DNA of 64,000 nucleotides from Vibrio mangrovi (GCF_024346955.1 NZ_AP024883.1:1798001-1862000); one strand, 5' to 3'. Shown: positions 19,246-27,816, numbered from the stretch's first letter. Program-made: numbers and translations. The notes: generated by a model from the letters alone, not told the origin.

Positions 19246-20694
19246 ATGAAACGATCAGAAATCAAACTCTTACAGGATGAACCGGCCTGTGAACATAACC
19301 GGGGAGAGAAAAGCGGATGCAGCCGCCCGCAACCCGGAGCCACTGCCGGAGGATGCTGCTTTGACGGCGCACAGATCAGCCTGTTGCCGATTGCCGATGT
19401 CGGCCATCTGGTACACGGCCCGATCGGCTGTGCCGGGAACAGCTGGAACAATCGTGGTACCCGGGCAACCGGCACCAATCTGTTCCGCTATGGATTCACC
19501 ACCGATCTGAACGAACAGGATGTGGTGATGGGCCGCGCCGAAAAACGTCTGCTGCATGCGATTAAACAGCTCATCGAACAACACGCACCTCCGGCGGTTT
19601 TCGTCTATATGACCTGTGTTCCCGCGCTGGAAGGCAACGACATCGAATCGATCTGTCGGCTGGCTCAGCAACGCTGGCAGATCCCGGTGATTCCGGTGGA
19701 TGCTGCCGGATTCTACGGTAATAAAAATCTCGGCAACCGGATTGCCGGGCATGTGATGGTCGAGCGGGTTGTCGGAACGGCAGAGCCGCCGCCAAAACCA
19801 CGCATGAAACACGATCCGAGCCGCTGGGTGCATGACATCGTCCTGATCGGCGAATACAACATCGCCGGAGAGTTCTGGCATGTATCTCCGCTGTTCGAAG
19901 CGCTGGGACTGCGGGTTTTATGCTGTATGGCCGGAGACACACAGTTTCATCAGATTCAGACCATGCACCGCGCCGATGCGGCGATGGTGGTTTGCTCCCG
20001 GGCGCAGGTCAATGTGGCCCGGCAACTCAAAGAACGCTGGTCAGTGCCGTGGTTCGAAGGCAGTTTTTACGGTATTGAAGATACCTCACGGGCGCTACGC
20101 AATTTTGCCGCACTGATTGACGATGAAAAGCTAAGTCAGGAAACCGAAGCGCTGATTGAACGGGAAGAAGCCCGGATTCGCCGGCAACTGGCACCTTATG
20201 TCGCCCGTTTAAGCGGAAAAAGAGCACTGCTGTATACCGGAGGTGTGAAATCATGGTCGGTGATCAGTGCACTCAAAGAGCTGGGAATCACCTGCGTCGC
20301 CACCGGTACACGCAAATCAACCCAGTCCGATAAGAAGCGTATCGTCGATATAATGGGAGAAGACGCACTGATGCTGGACGAGGGCAGTGCCACCGTTTTG
20401 CTGGATACATATCATCGCTTTCATGCCGACATCATGATCGCCGGAGGCCGCAACATGTACACCGCGCTTAAAGCCCGGCTACCGTTTCTCGACATCAATC
20501 AGGAGCGTGAGCACGCCTACGCCGGTTATGAAGGTATGCTCACACTGGCACAAGAGTTGTGCCGGACACTGGAATCTCCGATCTGGCCCGCAGTCCGCAG
20601 CACTGCGCCGTGGTTAAAACTAAACAACGAGCCAGAGCAGAACATCTCTGAACAAGACAAGGCTGTGGAAATTGTTAACGGAGGAAAATACTGA
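19246..20694 (+). CDS. nifE: NifE, FeMo-co scaffold alpha subunit
   Basis: 482 residues from the ATG at 19246, preceded by AGGAGG. An in-frame TTG at 19207 lies too near the promoter and lacks a site. It is homologous to NifD: HGPIGCAGNSWNN, VYMTCVPALEGNDIE and a terminal AYAGYEGM. NifEN receives the NifB-co cluster and completes FeMo-co with Mo and homocitrate. Its stop overlaps nifN by one base (TGATG). Confidence 0.96.
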   Translation: MKRSEIKLLQDEPACEHNRGEKSGCSRPQPGATAGGCCFDGAQISLLPIADVGHLVHGPIGCAGNSWNNRGTRATGTNLFRYGFTTDLNEQDVVMGRAEKRLLHAIKQLIEQHAPPAVFVYMTCVPALEGNDIESICRLAQQRWQIPVIPVDAAGFYGNKNLGNRIAGHVMVERVVGTAEPPPKPRMKHDPSRWVHDIVLIGEYNIAGEFWHVSPLFEALGLRVLCCMAGDTQFHQIQTMHRADAAMVVCSRAQVNVARQLKERWSVPWFEGSFYGIEDTSRALRNFAALIDDEKLSQETEALIEREEARIRRQLAPYVARLSGKRALLYTGGVKSWSVISALKELGITCVATGTRKSTQSDKKRIVDIMGEDALMLDEGSATVLLDTYHRFHADIMIAGGRNMYTALKARLPFLDINQEREHAYAGYEGMLTLAQELCRTLESPIWPAVRSTAPWLKLNNEPEQNISEQDKAVEIVNGGKY

Positions 20695-22061
20695 TGAAAG
20701 TGATCCGGCAAAATACCCCGTTAGTCACGCAGCCGCTGAAAACCAGCCCGGCGACTGGAGCAACACTGGCGTGTCTCGGCATACTGCGTAGTATCCCGCT
20801 GATGCATGGCTCGCAAGGATGCAGTGCGTTTGCCAAGGTTTATCTGATTCAACATTTGCGCGAGCCGATTCCGCTGCAAAATACCGCTATCGACCAAATC
20901 TCAGCCGTGATGGGCGGCGAGGATAATCTGGCTGAAGCACTCAGAGTGCTGTGTGAGAAACAGGCACCGGAGCTGATCACGGTGATCACCACCGGTCTGA
21001 CAGAAATGCAGGGCTGCGATGTTTATCATGTGATCAGCAATTTCCGCCGTAGTTATCCGCAGTTTGCTGCCACCCGGATTGTCTCGGTTTCTACCCCGGA
21101 TTTTACCGGCTCGATGCAAACCGGCTACGCCGAAACAGTGCGCAGTCTGGTCAAACAACTGGTCCAGCACAAATCCGATCGTCCCGGCCAACGGACTCAG
21201 GTGAATGTTTTGTGCTCCATCGGCCTGACCGGAGCCGATATTGAAACCCTCAAACGCTATTTTGCAGCTTTTGCCCTTGAGCCGGTTTTCGTCCCGGATC
21301 TGTCATTATCGCTCGACGGTCATCTTGGCGATGCTCAATACAGCGCGACCAGTACCGGCGGCACGTCAGTGCTGGAACTGGAAATGATGGCCGACAGCGC
21401 TGCCACGCTGGTGTTTGGTGACGCATTAGTCGATGTCGCTCAGTGGCTGGAGCGTCGTTTCGGTGTGCCGTATCATGAGATGGGCATGGCTATGACACTG
21501 GGCAGCACCGATGCGTTGATCCTGCAACTGAGCCGCCTGAGCGGGCTCGAAGTCCCGTACTGGCTTACCCGCGCCCGTCAGCGGCTGCAAGATGCGATGC
21601 TCGATACTCATTTTCTGCTCAGCAGCGAATCCTGCTCTATTGCGCTGGAACCTGATCTGGCTGTCGGTTACGCTGAAATGCTGGCCTCAGTCGGCGGTCA
21701 TGTCGCGCAACTGATTACCACCGTTGATGCGCCCGGACTGGCGCAACTGACCGGCGTAGATGAAGTGATCATCGGCGATCTGTCGTGTATCAACGGTGAC
21801 AATCCGCATCTCAAAGCGGTGATCAGCAACACCCACGCAGCCCACATCTGCGAACCGGATCTCCCGGTACTGCGCGCCGGTTATCCCTGTCATGATCAGT
21901 TCGGCAATATGGACATCCGCCAAATCGGTTACGAAGGTGTTCGCGAACGACTGTTCGCACTCGCTAATCTTTGCCTGCATCATCATCAGGATGAAGTCGC
22001 ACCTCACTTGAGTGCTTACCGGTTTGAAGCACATGAAGTCAGACAGAATCAGGAGGGATAA
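20694..22061 (+). CDS. nifN: NifN, FeMo-co scaffold beta subunit
   Basis: 455 residues, close to Klebsiella NifN (461). It carries the NifK-like MHGSQGCSAFAKVYLIQH and GEDNLAEAL regions. It is partner of NifE in the cofactor-assembly tetramer. It overlaps nifE and nifX by one base at either end, so the three genes are tightly coupled. Confidence 0.96.
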   Translation: MKVIRQNTPLVTQPLKTSPATGATLACLGILRSIPLMHGSQGCSAFAKVYLIQHLREPIPLQNTAIDQISAVMGGEDNLAEALRVLCEKQAPELITVITTGLTEMQGCDVYHVISNFRRSYPQFAATRIVSVSTPDFTGSMQTGYAETVRSLVKQLVQHKSDRPGQRTQVNVLCSIGLTGADIETLKRYFAAFALEPVFVPDLSLSLDGHLGDAQYSATSTGGTSVLELEMMADSAATLVFGDALVDVAQWLERRFGVPYHEMGMAMTLGSTDALILQLSRLSGLEVPYWLTRARQRLQDAMLDTHFLLSSESCSIALEPDLAVGYAEMLASVGGHVAQLITTVDAPGLAQLTGVDEVIIGDLSCINGDNPHLKAVISNTHAAHICEPDLPVLRAGYPCHDQFGNMDIRQIGYEGVRERLFALANLCLHHHQDEVAPHLSAYRFEAHEVRQNQEG

Positions 22062-22603
22062 TGCCAATCAGCAAACGCAAACTCCATATCGAACCCGAAC
22101 CGGATGAGAAGCGGGTTCAGTTGCGGGTGGCTTTCGCAACTCAGGATCGTCAGGACGTCAACCAGCACTTCGGCAGCGCTGCCAGTATGATGATTTACGG
22201 CATCAGCCCGGACGGCTGGCACTTACTCGAAGTCATTGAATACGTCACCGCCGGAAAGCCCCGTGATAAGGCAGAAGAGCATGATGCAACGCAGGTTCAT
22301 GACCGGCTGCCGGACCGCATCCGCGATTTGCAATCCTGCGCGGCGGTGTACTGTAATGCCTGCGGTGCGTCGGCCATTCATCAGTTACTGGAATACCAGA
22401 TTCAGCCGGTCAAAGTCGTAGCGGGCAGCAACATTCATACGCTGCTATCACAGATTCTCTACGAATTAAATCACACCCCGGCAGGCTGGCTGGCCCGTTC
22501 ACTGAAACGCCGCAAATCCCCGGATAACTCCGCCGACAGTCTGCAACGGCTGTCGCAATTAATCGACGAAGATTGGTCATCTACACAAGGAATAACACAG
22601 TGA
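22061..22603 (+). CDS. nifX: NifX, NifB-co/FeMo-co carrier
   Basis: 180 residues. The dinitrogenase iron-molybdenum cofactor domain is recognisable (RVAFATQDRQDVNQHFGSA, AVYCNACGASAIHQL, KVVAGSNIHTLL). It shuttles cofactor precursor to NifEN. The basic, charged C-terminal extension (residues ~150-180) goes beyond the core domain. The stop overlaps the fdxB GTG. Confidence 0.93.
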   Translation: MPISKRKLHIEPEPDEKRVQLRVAFATQDRQDVNQHFGSAASMMIYGISPDGWHLLEVIEYVTAGKPRDKAEEHDATQVHDRLPDRIRDLQSCAAVYCNACGASAIHQLLEYQIQPVKVVAGSNIHTLLSQILYELNHTPAGWLARSLKRRKSPDNSADSLQRLSQLIDEDWSSTQGITQ

Positions 22604-22890
22604 GTACAAAAATCAGTTACACCCGCGGCGGCGAGCCGTGGGAACCTCAATTCATCCAGTCCATCGACCAGCAACGCTGCATCGGCTGCGGCCGCTGTTT
22701 CAAAGTCTGCTCGCGGGATGTGTTTGATCTGGTCGAGAGAGAAATCAGTGATGAGGATGAGGACGATTATTTTGATGAAGACGAAGTGATGATGGTGATG
22801 AGCATTAAGGATGAGCTCGACTGTATCGGGTGTACGTCGTGTCATAAGGTTTGTCCGAAGGGGTGTCAGAGTTTTGCGCCTGCGGCGTAG
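22600..22890 (+). CDS. fdxB: Nif-specific ferredoxin III (FdxB type)
   Basis: 96 residues from GTG at 22600, preceded by AAGGAA and overlapping the nifX stop. Two cluster motifs are seen: CIGCGRCFKVC and CIGCTSCHKVC. The stretch between them is strongly acidic (EDEDDYFDEDEV). The family is a 2[4Fe-4S] ferredoxin located after nifX in many diazotrophs. It probably donates electrons to cofactor assembly or nitrogenase. Confidence 0.88.
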   Translation: MSTKISYTRGGEPWEPQFIQSIDQQRCIGCGRCFKVCSRDVFDLVEREISDEDEDDYFDEDEVMMVMSIKDELDCIGCTSCHKVCPKGCQSFAPAA

Positions 22891-22892
22891 GC

Positions 22893-23219
22893 TTTTTGTT
22901 GCCTTTGGCAGGCGGGCTTTGGGATCTTGTCTATACTATGAAAGTTGGTGGGTATAAAGCCGGGGTTTCCGGCTTTTTTAATGATTGAGTGGAGTGTGGT
23001 GCTTACTTTGGGCTTGTAATTGAGTGGGGTTGTTATTGGGGGAAGCTGTTTGGTGCGCAGTTTGGTTGTTGATCTCTTTGGCATGTGATGCACGCGCCCC
23101 AGGTACTTTTGCCTGGCCGCAAAAGTACCCCAAAAGGCCTTTGGTTCGAGCGCGCGGGCCGGTCGGCTCAATTCGCTCCTGCTCATAAGAGCCTGAAATT
23201 TCATCCATGAAATTTCCCC
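22893..23219 (-). repeat. Structured repeat R, copy R1
   Basis: Minus orientation, extended version. Stem P1: 23196-23203 with 23208-23215 (AAATTTCA/TGAAATTT). Stem P2: 23165-23169 with 23189-23193 (GGCTC/GAGCC). Stem P3: 23102-23112 with 23119-23129 (GGTACTTTTGC/GCAAAAGTACC). The left third (22893-22955) and the section 23020-23060 are shared with R4 only. The P1 end faces the SLATT gene. It contains the fdxB terminator. Confidence 0.85.
22956..22980 (+). terminator. Intrinsic terminator after fdxB
   Basis: AAAGCCGG (22956-22963), a five-base loop, CCGGCTTT (22969-22976) and a short T-run. Confidence 0.8.
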
Positions 23220-23290
23220 TAGAGTTTGGGATTGTAAGAAACAAGTTGATATGATAATTTTTTCTTGCCCTGTCGGTGTGTTTATTCAAG

Positions 23291-23400
23291 CCATTGAAAA
23301 TGGTGATTCTAATCATGAAGCGGATATCCGCTTACTTCCTTTAGGAAGTAGCCCTTTATTAGGGCGTTAACGGTTCTTAATGTTGTCCCGCAGGGCATCT
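23291..23400 (+). ncRNA. Hairpin-rich leader upstream of the SLATT-RT genes, candidate ncRNA
   Basis: Consecutive stems are seen: CCATT/AATGG (23291-23303), the 16-base palindrome AAGCGGATATCCGCTT (23318-23333), ACTTCC/GGAAGT (23334-23349) and GCCCT/AGGGC (23351-23365), then a weaker TGTCCC/GGGCA stem near 23385. The last three of the strong stems abut without spacers. It lies immediately before a reverse-transcriptase operon, where defence RTs often carry a structured template or cofactor RNA. That role is an inference; a leader with terminators or attenuators is the alternative. Confidence 0.45.
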
Positions 23401-23413
23401 ATTTGGAGACAAA

Positions 23414-23980
23414 ATGAACAAGGATAGTATTTGGTGGACAAGGAAATCATGGATCAACGCTGAAGCAAGACTCTTGAGTTTTGAATCATGGTCGAAAAAG
23501 TTCCTTTTCTGGTATTCTCTCTGTAGTGTTTTTTTCTCTATTTTATTACTTGGCAAAGAACAGCCTGAAGTTATATCAAAAGTTTTTGTCTGCTTCTCTG
23601 TATTTTCTTTTTGTAGCTCATTGTTTGTTTCACTTGGTCGATTCACCGAAAGGGCTAATAGATTTAAGAAAGGATATATACAACTACACACTTTGTATAA
23701 TAAAGTAGGAAATAACTCATATTTATCTGATGAAGAATCAGATAAATATCGTACAATTTTAGAGTCTTGTGAAAATCACACAAGCCTTGATTTCATGAAT
23801 GCAAAAGTTGATGCATATATACATACTAAAGATAAAGACTCTCTAACAATAAAAGCGACTTCGATTGAAATAGTTCTGTATTATATATTGAAGATAATTA
23901 AGATATTTATATCAATTTTATTAATCTGTGCTCCATTAATAATATATTATCATTTAACCATACAGATAGGAGCTTTTTAG
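23414..23980 (+). CDS. SLATT-domain membrane effector candidate
   Basis: 188 residues. Two adjacent hydrophobic helices (about 28-47 and 54-75) follow a Trp-rich N-terminus and precede a charged helical region (RFTERANRFKKGYIQLHTLYNKV). A further hydrophobic segment (about 150-178) ends the protein. This two-helix plus coiled-coil layout is that of SLATT domains, predicted pore-forming effectors of nucleotide- or RT-based conflict systems. The ATG follows GGAG. The next gene, an RT, starts on the last base of its stop. Base composition is far more A+T-rich than the nif genes, suggesting transfer. The family call is by pattern, not by search. Confidence 0.65.
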   Translation: MNKDSIWWTRKSWINAEARLLSFESWSKKFLFWYSLCSVFFSILLLGKEQPEVISKVFVCFSVFSFCSSLFVSLGRFTERANRFKKGYIQLHTLYNKVGNNSYLSDEESDKYRTILESCENHTSLDFMNAKVDAYIHTKDKDSLTIKATSIEIVLYYILKIIKIFISILLICAPLIIYYHLTIQIGAF

Positions 23981-25314
23981 TGAGACTCACAATTTCAGAT
24001 GCTTTTACTTCAGAGAGATTGAGAGATATATACATATCCACATTTTCTACTACTAAAGTTTCAGGTGTTGATAATATATTGCCTAAACATTTCTTAAAGC
24101 ATCAGAGTAGAGAGATAGATATAATTGTTGTGAAAGTATTTTTTCAAGATTATAAATTCACAAGGTACAAGGAAAAGCTAATATCAAAAGGTGCAAAAAA
24201 ACTCCCAAGACAAATAGCAATACCTACTTTAAGAGATCGCATTGTATTAAAAGCACTAAATATTTATCTTCAAACAAACCTTTCAGAAAAACTAGCTTTA
24301 CAAGTACCTCAACAAATTACAAGAGATGTAAAGTCAGCATTATATTCAATGCAATATGAAACAGTAATCAAAATCGATATTCAAGACTTTTATCCGACTA
24401 TCAACCACAATTTATTAGAACAGTTTTTAAAGACAGAAGGTGTTGAAGAAGAAGCAATATCACTTATCAGAAGTGCTATTTCTACTGGTTTTTCCAAAGA
24501 TGAAGTCAGTAATATAGGAGTACCTCAAGGACTTTCAGTATCAAACATTTTAGCTGAAATATATATGATATATATAGATAATATATTGAAAGGCAAAGAA
24601 ATATTTTATCGTAGATATGTTGATGACGTACTGATTTTTTGTAACAAAAATGAGGCTCAGGATATTTTTGAAGAATATGATAGATATACTCAAGAATTAG
24701 GATTAAAAATTCACTCCTTAGATGCGGGTGCTGACAAAACAATAATTAGAGACATAAAACAAGAGTTCTCTTACTTAGGTTATGTTTTTAACCCTCAAAA
24801 TAAACATGAAAGTACAAGCATATCAGTAAGAGAATCTAGCAAAAAACGTTTTATCGATTCTATTGCCGCCCTATTTACATCCTATTCTAATTCAGGAAAA
24901 AAACGCTCGAAAGGACTATTATATTGGAAGCTGAATCTAAGAATAACTGGTTGCATTGCAAAAAATAAATGTAAAGGATGGTTGTTTTTCTTCTCTGAAA
25001 TGGATGATATGCTCATGTTGTTCGAAATTGATAACATGATAAAAAAATTATGCTTAAGGAATAATGTTGACTATAAGGGAATAAAGAAATTAACTAGAAC
25101 AATTCACGAGATTAGATACAACAGATGGGAGAGTAGTTATTTCCCAAATTTTGATTCATATAATTATAAAAATATGAAAGAAGTAATATCCTTTGATAAA
25201 GGAATAGCAATGCATAAGCTTAGGCTATCAGATTCAGATATTGTTTCAAGATTTTGGAGTATAGTTAATCGAGAGATTCGCTCAATGGAAACCGATATAT
25301 CTTCATTCTCGTAG
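23980..25314 (+). CDS. Reverse transcriptase of a candidate defence system
   Basis: 444 residues from GTG (TAGTG overlap, AGGAG upstream). RT motifs appear in order: motif A IKIDIQDFYPTI (~130-141), motif B GVPQGLSVSNILAEIYM (~180-196), the catalytic FYRRYVDDVLIF (D215, D216) and a FSYLGYVF motif D/E-like segment. There is no retron VTG signature and no maturase, HNH or integrase domain. That argues against a group II intron or a classical retron and for the defence-associated (UG/DRT-like) RTs. It pairs with the SLATT gene as an operon bounded by R1 and R2. I cannot assign the UG group. Confidence 0.8.
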   Translation: MRLTISDAFTSERLRDIYISTFSTTKVSGVDNILPKHFLKHQSREIDIIVVKVFFQDYKFTRYKEKLISKGAKKLPRQIAIPTLRDRIVLKALNIYLQTNLSEKLALQVPQQITRDVKSALYSMQYETVIKIDIQDFYPTINHNLLEQFLKTEGVEEEAISLIRSAISTGFSKDEVSNIGVPQGLSVSNILAEIYMIYIDNILKGKEIFYRRYVDDVLIFCNKNEAQDIFEEYDRYTQELGLKIHSLDAGADKTIIRDIKQEFSYLGYVFNPQNKHESTSISVRESSKKRFIDSIAALFTSYSNSGKKRSKGLLYWKLNLRITGCIAKNKCKGWLFFFSEMDDMLMLFEIDNMIKKLCLRNNVDYKGIKKLTRTIHEIRYNRWESSYFPNFDSYNYKNMKEVISFDKGIAMHKLRLSDSDIVSRFWSIVNREIRSMETDISSFS

Positions 25315-25391
25315 AAAAATAATTCTTGGAAGAATTAAAAATCAATAGAAAGAGGACACATACCTTAAAGCTTCGGTTTATCTTAAGACTA

Positions 25392-25567
25392 GGGCAAATT
25401 TCATCCTTGAAATTTGAGATTTTAATGAGCAGGAGCGAATAAAATCGTCCCGGACAGCGCGCTCGAAACCCAAGGCCTTTTTGGGCACTTTTGGGGCCAA
25501 GCCAAAAGTGTCTGGGGCGCTTACATCAATGCCACAGAAACAGATCAAACCCATCGCGCACCATACA
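25392..25567 (+). repeat. Structured repeat R, copy R2
   Basis: Plus orientation, starting 77 bases after the RT stop. P1: 25396-25403 with 25408-25415. P2: GATTTT (25418-25423) with AAAATC (25441-25446). P3: CACTTTTGG (25486-25494) with CCAAAAGTG (25502-25510). The P1 end faces the RT gene, so R1 and R2 form an inverted pair around SLATT-RT. Confidence 0.85.
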
Positions 25568-25598
25568 ACAGTATCCAAATTGACCACATCAAAACCTC

Positions 25599-25662
25599 AA
25601 CCGTGAAGCCACTCGCATAAACCAGCAACCACCATGTCACCCAAAGTATGAATTCCTCCGAC
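25599..25662 (+). repeat. Short repeat S, copy S1
   Basis: Shares with 56201-56265 and 52171-52234 the spaced words CGTGAA..CACTCGCA, then (in S1 and S2) CCCAAAGTATG and TTCCTCCGAC/TTTCTCCGA. S1 and S2 each lie about 90-150 bases before the P4-type immunity region. Confidence 0.5.
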
Positions 25663-25744
25663 AAACCACAAAATCCCAAAACCATTCAATAGAAACAAAA
25701 AGCCAATACAACTACGCTACACAAGCACCGACAAAACCCGGTGC

Positions 25745-25762
25745 CGGGATTTAGGACTCCCG
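25745..25762 (+). promoter_or_regulatory. seqA-like hairpin of P4-type immunity locus 1
   Basis: Stem CGGGA (25745-25749) with TCCCG (25758-25762) presents the loop TTTAGGAC. The TAGGACT sequence is complementary to AGTCCTA at 25929-25935 in the downstream RNA. This matches the seqA role in satellite phage P4. Confidence 0.6.
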
Positions 25763-25877
25763 ACAATCTACATGTGGCACAAAATGTCAGCAAATGCTGA
25801 TAATTTCGTGCACAGCTCTGACTCATCTGAATGTGGCAAATTTGCCTGTTCTTAGGCATACTTGTGCCTGAATTTAT

Positions 25878-25955
25878 GGTGAGCTGGGCAAGGGCAGCTT
25901 CGTGCTGGCCGTTTTCACATGTAGCGGTAGTCCTAACCCTTCTTAGCTCGCCACC
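25878..25955 (+). ncRNA. P4 CI / C4-like antisense immunity RNA, copy 1
   Basis: The closing stem GGTGAGCT (25878-25885) pairs with AGCTCGCC (25945-25952). An inner hairpin is CAGC-TTCGT-GCTG. The single-stranded seqB AGTCCTAA (25929-25936) is complementary to the upstream loop (TTTAGGACT) and to the downstream TTAGGAC (25963-25969). An RNA carrying seqB between two cis targets seqA and seqC is the organisation of phage P4 CI RNA and P1 C4 RNA. The second copy at 56439-56510 shows compensatory changes in the same positions. It is followed by a small ORF in place of P4 kil. Confidence 0.75.
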
Positions 25956-26016
25956 TCGTTGATTAGGACCTTTGAGCGTGGTGATTCTTCAGAATATACA
26001 TGTGGAGTCTTTATCA

Positions 26017-26217
26017 ATGACTAATACCGAACCCCAAACCCAATCAGATCAAACCCGCCGCGATCCAAACCTTCACCACACCGCCCGCGAATACCTCATG
26101 ATCCTCCAAGGCTCATGCACCGAACCCAGCACCAACTACTGCGAACTCTGGCATGTGCTCACGTTTCTGCATAATTTGATCACCGAATCGGAAAACGAGG
26201 TTTTACTGGAAGACTAA
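26017..26217 (+). CDS. Small protein downstream of the P4-type RNA (copy 1)
   Basis: 66 residues; ATG with GGAG nine bases upstream. The conserved core LHHTAREYLMILQGSCTE is followed by TNYCELWHVLTFLHNLI. It is about two-thirds identical to the protein at 56574-56795, by eye. The N-terminal ~20 residues are polar and variable; the core is probably helical. Position after the antisense RNA suggests it is what the immunity RNA silences (a Kil/Icd-like role), but I see no sequence match to those proteins. Function unknown. Confidence 0.75.
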   Translation: MTNTEPQTQSDQTRRDPNLHHTAREYLMILQGSCTEPSTNYCELWHVLTFLHNLITESENEVLLED

Positions 26218-26382
26218 GAAAAGAGCAGGGCAGCTGAGGCTGCCTTTTCAAATGAATTATATCAATCACTCATCTGAGAATTGGGACTTTCATTCCACTT
26301 GGCCTTTGGCTCACTTTACAGAGCAAATGAAACTAATTTACTATCGCAACTAACTTGTTCCAATTACACCCAGAGGTATTCA

Positions 26383-26742
26383 ATGCCTGTTTCTCATGTC
26401 AAAGGAGACTTTTGTAAAATAGAAGGCTTCAAACCCAGCTCCCAAACGACAGATGCAATCAATAGAATGAATGAGATTATCGACATGTCAGGAGTTCTTG
26501 AAAAATTACTCATGGGAGTTCCTGTCTATCAGATATTTGCCGGTAGAGATACATACATCTCTGCTACGATTGCTAGTATCGGATACAATGTAACAACTTA
26601 TGACTGGCAATTATTTGCTGATTCGGTAAAAAGTGTCGGAAAAATAAGAAGAGTCCAACTAGAAAAAATAGCAAATGAAATGGCTTTGTTTTCCATTGGT
26701 AAAGAATATAAATTTTGGAGATGTGTTGGTAATGCGTTGTAA
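26383..26742 (+). CDS. Hypothetical protein, 119 residues
   Basis: Not recognised. ATG at 26383 preceded by AGAGG; a longer frame from a TTG at 26281 has no ribosome site. Soluble, no membrane segment. It contains KPSSQTTDAINRMNEIID and a mixed region VYQIFAGRDTYISATIAS. Its last 11 bases overlap the next gene, so the two are probably co-translated. Confidence 0.5.
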   Translation: MPVSHVKGDFCKIEGFKPSSQTTDAINRMNEIIDMSGVLEKLLMGVPVYQIFAGRDTYISATIASIGYNVTTYDWQLFADSVKSVGKIRRVQLEKIANEMALFSIGKEYKFWRCVGNAL

Positions 26743-27223
26743 ACTTTTATTATTTATCTTTTTCGGAGTTTTCTCTTTTCAATCAGTCGGTCAGACTTGG
26801 GAAGACCATTTAAAAGATAATATGACAGAATCCTATACTGCTTTGGAAAGTAAGATGGAATCCTGCGATAAAATCGAAGAAAAACTTCCCAAAATCAATG
26901 AACAATGGTTCATCAAACTATCTAAGAAAGAGAAATATGCTGCCGCTAGTTACCTTGATTACCTTGCTGATATGAACTGTTATGGGAACGAACAGCAGAA
27001 ATATGAGTCGGCGATGCTAGCTTATACAGCAGAGTCAAAAGATAAACATGATCTTGAAGAGTGGTTTTCTTCTGCGCGGGTGTACCGAAGTCCTGAATTC
27101 GAAAACACATTCTCAAAACTAGATATATCCAGACTCTTGCACTGGTATAAACAGCATGGTGAGTTAAAACCATTCGATATTGTTCAGTTTTTGCAGCAGT
27201 ATCCGGAGTTTCAACAGCACTAA
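26732..27223 (+). CDS. Hypothetical secreted protein, 163 residues
   Basis: Not recognised. A short hydrophobic leader (LLLFIFFGVFSFQSVGQ) looks like a signal peptide. The mature part is highly charged and helical (EDHLKDNMTESYTALESKM, then KKEKYAAASYLDYLADMNC). It overlaps the previous gene; an alternative in-frame ATG at 26675 would mask the signal peptide. The pair may be a small cargo operon. Confidence 0.55.
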   Translation: MRCKLLLFIFFGVFSFQSVGQTWEDHLKDNMTESYTALESKMESCDKIEEKLPKINEQWFIKLSKKEKYAAASYLDYLADMNCYGNEQQKYESAMLAYTAESKDKHDLEEWFSSARVYRSPEFENTFSKLDISRLLHWYKQHGELKPFDIVQFLQQYPEFQQH

Positions 27224-27240
27224 ATCAACTATAGAATCCA

Positions 27241-27531
27241 TTAAAAAATGGATATCAAAGCTACGAAAGCAACCAACAACCCAATAACACTCAATACCCG
27301 CATCGCACGCTCCGAATAGCGGGTATACAACTCAGGAAATATAAACGTTACATAAGCTGCTGACGGAATCCCAAGATAAAAACTCCCGATCCTTGAGTTG
27401 GTCGGGATCTCTGAATTTGTCACCAGCAAGACAGCATAGACAAGATAAAAAGCGGTAAATCCCCATTCTGCACTTTCAAAATTTCGCCATTGGAAGAGCA
27501 CGATAATCAGCGGTAAAAATACAAATTCCAT
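27241..27531 (-). CDS. Small integral membrane protein, 96 residues
   Basis: Not recognised. Three or four hydrophobic helices (FVFLPLIIVLF; FTAFYLVYAVLLV; AAYVTFIFPEL; VLSVIGLLVAFVALISIF) separated by short loops. The ribosome site is weak. It is convergent with the preceding gene, 17 bases apart. Confidence 0.55.
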   Translation of the reverse strand: MEFVFLPLIIVLFQWRNFESAEWGFTAFYLVYAVLLVTNSEIPTNSRIGSFYLGIPSAAYVTFIFPELYTRYSERAMRVLSVIGLLVAFVALISIF

Positions 27532-27628
27532 CAAATTTTAGTCCATGCAATCATTTGAAAAATAAATAAAATGAGATGCTAAAGTGTATTTGTTTATGTC
27601 CACTTAGCCAATGCATGATCCCAAATCA

Positions 27629-27806
27629 AGGGGAAATTTCAAGGATGAAATTTCAGGCTCTTATGAGCAGGAGCGAATAGAGCCGACCGGACAGCGCCCT
27701 CGAAACCCCAAGGCCTTTTTGGGCACTTTTGGGGCCAAGCCAAAAGTGTCTGGGGCGCATTCACCAATGCCAAAGAAATCGATCAAACCCACTGCGCACC
27801 ATACAA
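27629..27806 (+). repeat. Structured repeat R, copy R3
   Basis: P1: 27634-27641 with 27646-27653. P2: GGCTC (27656-27660) with GAGCC (27680-27684). P3: CACTTTTGG (27724-27732) with CCAAAAGTG (27740-27748). It sits between the start of the small membrane gene and the GH127 terminator. Confidence 0.85.
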
Positions 27807-27816
27807 CGTTAAATGT

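Noticed and set aside
22893..23219. Possibility that R repeats are Vibrio superintegron attC (VCR) sites
   Set aside because: They lack the VCR-type core sites and inner motif; no integrase is seen, and gene orientations are mixed. Only the cassette-like spacing is similar.
23223..25314. Interpretation of the RT as a group II intron or classical retron
   Set aside because: No maturase/HNH domain, no domain V/VI-like end after the RT, and no retron VTG motif; it overlaps a SLATT gene instead.
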